From Acanthaster planci (Eukaryota > Echinodermata > Asteroidea > Valvatida > Acanthasteridae): a stretch of DNA of 64,000 nucleotides. The notes beneath the pieces were generated by a model, which searched no databases, was not told where the DNA came from, and saw only the letters and a list, made by a program, of their open reading frames with translations. Shown here in pieces: positions 56,882-64,000 of this stretch. The DNA lies in contig NW_019091382.1 in the NCBI RefSeq assembly GCF_001949145.1, positions 1,098,500-1,162,499 on the forward strand. Direction: 5' to 3'. The translations under genes and the position numbers were made by a program. Positions within the stretch are counted from its first letter, which is position 1; every line of letters begins with the position of its first letter.

Positions 56882-59800
56882 TAAAGTGGTACCCCACGAG
56901 AATTTCACGAAATACATATTTCAAATTTACTCAAAAAGGAGGAATTTTCAAGCGTCATTCATCCGTCGCAAATTGAGGTGTTTTATATAAGGGACACACA
57001 GTCGAAATTTCAACCCAGGAAACTGAATTTGGTTGAAATAGCAGTGATTTGAAATTTTCTCCGTGTTGTGTGGGAGTTTTGTACACGAGAACAAAGGAAA
57101 TACCCCACAAGTTTACATATGTAAGGGCCACCGTGTTTGGCAGGGCATGTTTGCGTTCATATTCAGAAGTGATTCGACTTGGATTTTTGACGTGCATTTC
57201 AAGACAGGGTTACACTATTTGGCAGAAAGATGGCCAATGTCCACGTTAGGTCATTGTCATTGTCGAAATGGTCATTTATTACGAATGGGCTAGAAGACTA
57301 AATGTCTGTGTCCTTTGTCTATGGTTTAACTGAGGTAATCTTTCTGCTGTGCTCATTTGTAATTGTCGAAGGGGCACCGAAAGCAAATTTACACATCAAA
57401 AACAACATTTGGAGTTTAATACATTTTCCGTACCCACTTTTTCCACACTTTTAACCCGTGACATATTCAGTACGGTAAAATGTGTTTAGGAATGTGTTTA
57501 AATGTAAAATCTTGTTCCATGGTATGTGTGTAGTTTTTTAAAATCCGCTTAGCATTTGAACACATTCGTAAGCGCATAATGATTGATAAACATGTCGCGG
57601 TTAAGCATGTTTAAAAAGTGGGTACAAAAAGTGTTTGGAAATGAGTTGAAACTCTAAGCACATATTTAGAGCGTAACCGTGGCTTGTACAAAGACTGTGT
57701 ACTTTTCTAAATTTCAAATGGAGTTAGTGGGCCCCCCGACGGGCGTGGACTTTCCCCGGGAAGAGGGGGTATGTTGCCTTCGCCCCCCCCCGTAGTTACG
57801 CCACTGCTTCACCCCACTTCAACTGTCTGTCTGGACCATTTGTACGCCCTGTTTTTGACGAGCAAAGCAGAAAGAATTTATGTGATTTAGTCTGCCACAC
57901 CAGTTTTTTTGCCCCACGAGCTACAACTAACCTTTGTGAACTGTGGGTGTTTGAACTGTGACTGAGTTTCCCGGGGATTTGTGTGACGAGAGTGCAGTGG
58001 GAACTCCCCGCGGGATAATTACGCAAGAGAGAGGCACACTTCGGAAGGACTCGCCGAAGAAATGTTCTCCCAACGGCGTTGAGATATAGAGGTCGGCCTT
58101 GTCAGGGCGCGATAAGACGGAATTTGGCACGAGAGCGTTGAAAATTATCGTTGAATACGCCAAATAAAGAATCATGACTACATTAGCAGTGTGCATCAAA
58201 TGTATAATGACTCTTTCTGACTCGTTCTAATGACGTTAGCTACCTGTTTTGCGGGAAAATAATGTTTGGCATAGGAGCTTGTAAAAATGTGTCAAGTCCG
58301 TTGTTAAAATTTTGGGTATTCTTTCTGAACGTGGTTTTTTCCCCAAGCCCTGTACCAACAAAAAAATAAACGTGCGGTTAGTTTGAAGGTATCTGTTATA
58401 ACTTGCGCGTCCCGCTTAACATAATCTCCAGATTAAAATCTTGTTTGCTTAATCTGCGACCAAGATAGGAACAGCTCTATGTTTCTTTTTACACGAGTCT
58501 TAAAAATTCTTTCAGTAGATCAGTGCGTCCTCAAAAAGTGAGTAAAACATTTCCATTTTCCGGACTTTTTTCCCATAACTAGGAGTGGATGAGGGGTATC
58601 TATCCACAGCTTTTTGCAAAGACCGGTTTTCTCCAACGCGGAATAGACGCGTGCTCCCTAGGATTCTTGCTAATTTGATCGGCTATCGACTCGCTGGGGG
58701 GGGGGGCTAGGGCTAAAAAAGCAGATAGTGGTCAGCAAACAGTCCGTGTATTACCGTTACTCCCTTTTGCTGGCGGTGAGCTTGTGCCCACTGATTAACA
58801 CCCCGAGGTGTTAAATCGGTTTTGTATACCGAACTATGTAGACTAGTGACAATGGTTATCTGGTTGGTCGGTATAGAGGAGCCTCTTTCCTCGCGCTGTG
58901 GTCGGTGGTGTGTGTGGGTGCCGATCCATCTGGGAACGATTGCAGATTGTACGGACGTGGGATACCTTTATTTGCGGCTCAGAAAAAAATTGGGTACGGC
59001 TATGTCGCTGTTTGTGCAGTTATTCCAAAATCCTATCTACTCAAAATCGTGATTTATCCTGATTTCTAACTGTCCCTTCCTTTTATACAAAACAGTGACA
59101 ATGAACCTCCGCAAAGATACCCCGCGATCAATCATCAAGGACATGTTTTACCAGTTTTATTTTAATTGAAATTGAAGGCCCCCCTCGATTATAAATGATT
59201 CAGCCCCACCCCTTTATCCACTCTACGTACATAAAGACCTCCTTCCTTAGTGCGAGATGAGTACCGTTGGCTTGTAAAGTGACATTGTATTGTTGAATCC
59301 TTTTTTTCCAAAATGGACCTTTTAAAAAGCACAGGAATAACAAATTAATCATTTCCCAACGTAACCTGTTCTCTACGAAGTGCGACCAGTCAAAAGTAGG
59401 CAGTATCGTTTTGTATCTGTAAAGAAGCCTATTCGTGTGATAAAGGTAAATTACTGAGTAAACATAATGTTGATTCCTTTAATAATCTCACCCGTTTAGT
59501 CAATACAGGGTCTTCACAACGCTACTTAATTTACCAGATTACATGACGCGTTCTTTATTAATAAGATTATACCGTATTCTGAGGCATAGCCTTCTGGAAA
59601 TTACAGCACACCTCATTTCCTGGGCGAGTGAACTTTGTTGCTGAAATGAAGTGCAAGAAATTGCTGTATATATCCAACTCGGCAGTCCTCTTTCGCCAAC
59701 AAAGGCTTGGGGGACGATAAACCTCGCAGGGCACAGCGCGCGATGCCTGTCATTCGCGATTTTCATGAAACAAAGATAAGTGAAATCGAGCAGCAGCCGA

Positions 59801-61640
59801 CCTGCGCGCCGTTTTCTACGAGACTCGCTGACCGAAATGCTGATTCAATAGTTTCTCATTACTGCACCATAGTTCAGAAATAGTTCCAAGGTTCCCAATC
59901 CGTTTCGTGCCCGAAATTGTCATACGTATACTGCTTTTTTCCTCGATATTGCTGATTAAAACTTTGATGCAGCGCTTCCGGTTTTGTTGGCTGTGCTTCG
60001 ACTCTTCACCGACCCAATTCCATCCTTCCCGGCTGCTCTCCGAACCCACCGCGGTGCAAAACACGCTACCCGCTGGGGCCCCCCGCCACCAGTTCCATTT
60101 TAATGACAGAGAAAACCTGTTGACGCTCTCCCTTTACCGCTCCTGTCCTCCTAAATTATATCCACCGCATCGCTAACAAAACTCTCCTTTGCAACGCCTT
60201 GATTTCTGCCACTTTAGACCGCATTACTGCGCGCCACTCAAGAATGTGTCCAATCTGGTCCACTTCGAGTCCCCCCCCCCTTCTTGAGTTCACCGGACAA
60301 TCCCCGTTGTTTTGTTCAGGTAGATCTGCGTAAGTCCACCCCATAAATTGCTCCTGCTCGGCCCTTTTACCTTTCCGTTGGGAATCTTGATATCACAAAG
60401 GCCGTTAACGAAGTGCCCGAGTGTTTGGAATCGTCTTGTGTCAGCGTCCATGACCATTCACCATTGCTGCTTTCTAATTAAAATTGCTCTGCGCAGAAGT
60501 GCCATATAATCAACTACATACGCTTTCATTTTTTACGCAAGCCAACGTTATGTCCGTGAATAATTACATCCTATCCTTCTGTTGTTGTTAAAAACGAATG
60601 TATTCTCCATTCCTTAAGCACAGAAATTCCTAAGAATTTTTTTTTCAAATTTCTTTGTATTTCTTTAAAAAAATCAGTTGGTCTTCTTACTTGAAACTTG
60701 TTTTGAAACCATTTTTCTGAAGGCACGCGTTGTCACAAACATCGCAAAGCACGCCCTCCTAGATTGTTTACACAATTACAAGCCACCAACACAAAACTAT
60801 TCCCAAACATTTCGGAGATTATACTCTAAAAGGCTATTCTTTGAGTCATGGAGGAAGGAAGGTTGAGTATAGCGTCGAGCTTGATAGAAAATAATGGTTG
60901 GCAAATCCTCCTGGATAGAAAAATAACTGCGGCCAGGTGTGCCGAGCGAGCGGTTTAAAAGTGAGACATCCGTCAGGCAGCTCTCAATGCTCTGCTCCAT
61001 CCACACTGCGAGTTATGATTCGGTGAAGAGGGCTCCAATGCTAGGTGTAACGCGTATCACCAAAGCCGTAAATAAACCCCGCCGTTGATTACACGGGACC
61101 TATTTGTCCCCCTTGTATGTCTCAGCGGCACACCTGGGCCTTTTGATTGGGGGGGGGGGCGGGCCCGGGGCTAATCTGGGCTGCATCCCCCCCTTCACTC
61201 TTTCTCTATACCCCTTGTCTGCTATTGTTGCGGGGTCCCAACCGAACGTCATCCAGGAGAAGACGGTAAACAAGCTGTCTTTGGAGCATGCTGAGGTGTC
61301 CATAGAATTAGCCCAAACCATCGGCATTATTAGTGATTCCAGGTGCAACATTCTAAGCCGCCAATGAATTGCACTTGGCTGTAAAAGTTCTGCAGATTAC
61401 ATGCTCCGTCTGTGGTCATGGCCAGAATTAGAAGTATCGTGTATACCCCGGTCTGTCTGAAGGCCTGTAGCTCTGTGTAAGAAAGAGTTGGGTAGGCCTA
61501 CACTAAGATTTATGAACTGTGAATTGTATAGACCTTACTTACAATGAAACCATTCTTTGATAATATTCCTTGAATGTATCCTATCTAATGTTAACTGTTA
61601 AAAGGGGTGGTCCCTGACTATTTTGGGTTGTATGCCACAC

Positions 61641-61866
61641 NNNNNNNNNNNNNNNNNNNNNNNNNNNNNNNNNNNNNNNNNNNNNNNNNNNNNNNNNNNN
61701 NNNNNNNNNNNNNNNNNNNNNNNNNNNNNNNNNNNNNNNNNNNNNNNNNNNNNNNNNNNNNNNNNNNNNNNNNNNNNNNNNNNNNNNNNNNNNNNNNNNN
61801 NNNNNNNNNNNNNNNNNNNNNNNNNNNNNNNNNNNNNNNNNNNNNNNNNNNNNNNNNNNNNNNNNN
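61641..61866. other. Assembly gap (226 unknown bases)
   Basis: A run of n in an AT-rich region with no recognised gene on either side. Confidence 0.99.
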
Positions 61867-63660
61867 ACTTTTTTTATTCAATATGGCTTTAAAACATTTC
61901 GATATAATAAATCACAAACTTTAAATAATTCATCAGTGTAAATGACATTAATTTGTCATGAAGTTTTATTTTAGTGCTTTCATGTGTATTCTCAGGTGAA
62001 AATTTAAAAACAAAAAGATAACCTCGCTTTCATTCAATGTGGCTGACGTACGTGTGTTTTATTTTGTTGTCGGGTTTTATACAATGACATCTTTGTCTCA
62101 CACAAAGGGTGAAACGAGGTCAAACCAACTTGAAATCCGTGGCATGGCTCGGCCAAATGTCTTAAGTTCATGGGTTTTGGTTGACAGAAAGTTTAAAATG
62201 AGCTCATGTGTAGTGGAGAGCGCCGTAAAGTACTGTGATCTTTAGGCTTATATCCGTCACTGTTCGCGATTACACTGGAATTTCTTCTTTTTCTGTTTCA
62301 GGGAAACCAATTTGTCTCCTTGTGTTGACCAGAAATCGACCCCCCTTCAAATGGCCAAACGGAACAAAAGCGGGGTCGTTTCGTCAACAGTCCTTCCCCC
62401 TTTTTTTTTAGTTGGATGGCTCCTCGTCTTTTTGCTCGGCCGATCAACAACTCAATTACCCCCTGATCAGCCCGCGGTGCGCGTATAGAACACACTCATT
62501 AGGGGTTGTACCGCGAAAAAACCCTTTGAAATTGAGGAATCGTCGGTCATCATTCATAGAGCCCCCCTGCAGACCGCAATTTTGTCCCGGAAAATAAGAC
62601 TTCCCAAGACTGGCAAGAGGGCCCATGTACGAACAATTGCAGGACCACGCAGTACCGTGCAGTACGCGAAAAAACGCGATTTTTTCCTCCCCAGACAATA
62701 CAAAAACGAGGCATCACTCAAAGAGAAGTTCCGAAAAAAGTCTAAAAATTTTATCTTCCTAAAAGGGAGTTGCAATGCCATCAATAAATTTTTAGTATCT
62801 CGTAGAGACAATCATTTGAGAGTTTATAATGTGGTTTGTAGTGCTTCGAGAATCGTTCATTTGTATTTACTCAAACTAAACTTCGACAACCAGGTTTTCG
62901 TGTTGGCATGCAATGCTGTAGTGTAGGTCTGATGGCTGCATGGTTGTGAGGTTTATTTAATTTCCCACACCTCTTTTTTTTCAAGAATCCCCGATGGGGA
63001 GTGCGAAGCTTGGACAGTCTGAAGACTGTACAATGCTGCACTAGGGCCTAATACTCGAGACCCGCGCATTTCCATGCAGAGTCCTCGGTGGGATTGTTCG
63101 GCCGGATACTGGAGGTATGGACAGGGTTTGGTGAGCTTAATTGGGTGTAGCACGGCTGTGTGAGGTAATCGTGGCGAGGGTCTTCTTGGAAACATTCGAG
63201 TAGCCGGGTATTGCTTGCTTGATCAGAAGACACGGAAGATGAGTTGATCGGCTTCTATTGCAGCAGTGGTCCTTTGGAAGCGAATTCAGCATCCCGTGGG
63301 TTTGCACAGCATCGCGATTGTCGTCCGCGTCATGGTGGCATCGATTTGGGCTCAGTGGGAATAATTGTCTCAGCTGATCAGTGTGACTGGACTATAAACA
63401 CAATCCGGAACAGGTAGCCGGGTCCGTCCTTGGTTTTCAGTCCTAAACATGTTTCCCCCCCCCCCCCGCAGTGGCTAGTCCTGAATACAATTCGCATCCT
63501 CTATGGAAGAATAGCCTTTAGTCGGCATACGTGTGGAATGACTGAAAGACAGTGGCTATAGCCAGACCAAACTATGGACTACTGTGAAAACAACATTCTG
63601 CTTATGACAAGGACATTTTGGGGCCCAATCCTTTGCTCTTCATTGTTTTCTTTCCTGATA

Positions 63661-63826
63661 CGGGCGTTTCACAGTAGTGCGCCTCCAAGAGTTTGCCACG
63701 CGTTGGCCAATCACAGTGTGCGAAATCTGTCGACCCAATGCGCGTTAAAAAGGGTCGGCAGCTTTCGCCGTTGTGATTTGCCGACGCGTTGTAAACTTTT
63801 GGAGGCGCAGTATTATGAATCGCCCT
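63661..63826. repeat. Foldback MITE, copy 2
   Basis: CGGGCGTTTCACAGTAGTGC, GCCTCCAAGAGTTTGCCACG at the left and GCGTTGTAAACTTTTGGAGG, CGCAGTATTATGAATCGCCC at the right reproduce the element at 11593-11760 with about 10-15 per cent differences. TA flanks both ends (63659-63660, 63827-63828). Confidence 0.8.
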
Positions 63827-64000
63827 TATTATACAAGGTTTCCGCCCTAATAAGGTCATCGGGTAGTCCAAAGGGTCTCTCGATTAGGTTCAACACATCG
63901 TGAATGACTCCCCAATGAGGCTTTTCCCTTTCAGTATCAGGGCGAAGGGACCGATACTGCATTGGCCTGAAGGACCACCCTGGACCTAAAGCCTTAGGCT

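Larger units (their letters stand above)
55489..64000. other. Gene-poor 3' part of the window
   Basis: No exon was recognised. Contents include a GTACC-centred hairpin cluster at 56816-56881, the second copy of the TA-flanked MITE, an assembly gap and several homopolymer runs (G near 58697, C near 63450). If the exon at 55240 is real, most of this is its first intron. Confidence 0.4.

Noticed and set aside
61607-61924. Open frames spanning the runs of n
   Set aside because: They consist almost entirely of unknown bases and carry no evidence of coding.

Overview
This is eukaryotic DNA. The genes are split into exons with GT-AG boundaries, the intergenic space is AT-rich, and inverted-repeat elements, tRNA-derived SINEs, a LINE fragment, minisatellites and two assembly gaps (8782-8875, 61641-61866) are present. 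The protein families and the repeat landscape suggest a marine invertebrate deuterostome, most likely an echinoderm. That is an inference from general resemblance, because no single diagnostic marker is present. Layout: (1) 149-931, minus strand: a membrane-anchored or secreted protein resembling 2-oxoglutarate/Fe(II) oxygenases, with a degenerate metal site. (2) 3612-42119: a tandem cluster of five paralogous, secreted, cholinesterase-like type-B carboxylesterase genes, here called E1 to E5. E1 is on the plus strand; E2, E3, E4 and E5 are on the minus strand. All share one architecture: the exon sizes (366/369, 160, 78, 119, 171, 620/623, 188 and a short last exon) and intron phases are the same in every copy. 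(3) 46914-49924, minus strand: a three-exon cationic amino acid transporter of the SLC7 CAT type. (4) 55240-55488, plus strand: a GC-rich candidate first exon of a secreted or membrane protein that continues outside the recognised sequence. The remaining sequence, notably 42.1-46.9 kb, 49.9-55.2 kb and 55.5-64 kb, holds mostly repeats. The esterase cluster is the main interest. E1, E3 and E5 keep a complete Ser-Glu-His triad. The residue before the catalytic Ser is changed in E2 (G-L-S-A-G) and E4 (G-V-S-A-G), and E2 also has Asp where the others have the catalytic Glu. E2 has no recognisable last exon. All five lack the choline-binding Trp of true cholinesterases, so they are better viewed as secreted carboxylesterases on a cholinesterase-like scaffold. 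E2-E5 share a TATA-like core promoter motif within about 50 bases of the start codon, and E2-E4 share about 250 bases of upstream sequence. The mature part of exon 1 is strikingly uniform among the five copies, and exon 8 of E4 and E5 is almost identical including its intron, which suggests gene conversion. E1 and E3 carry what looks like the same repeat insertion at the same place in intron 4, linking the inverted copy E1 to E3. At least ten inverted-repeat (foldback/MITE-like) elements and two tRNA-derived SINE-like sequences are spread through the introns and spacers. Everything here was read by eye; splice sites and homologies were not tested by alignment software or transcripts.
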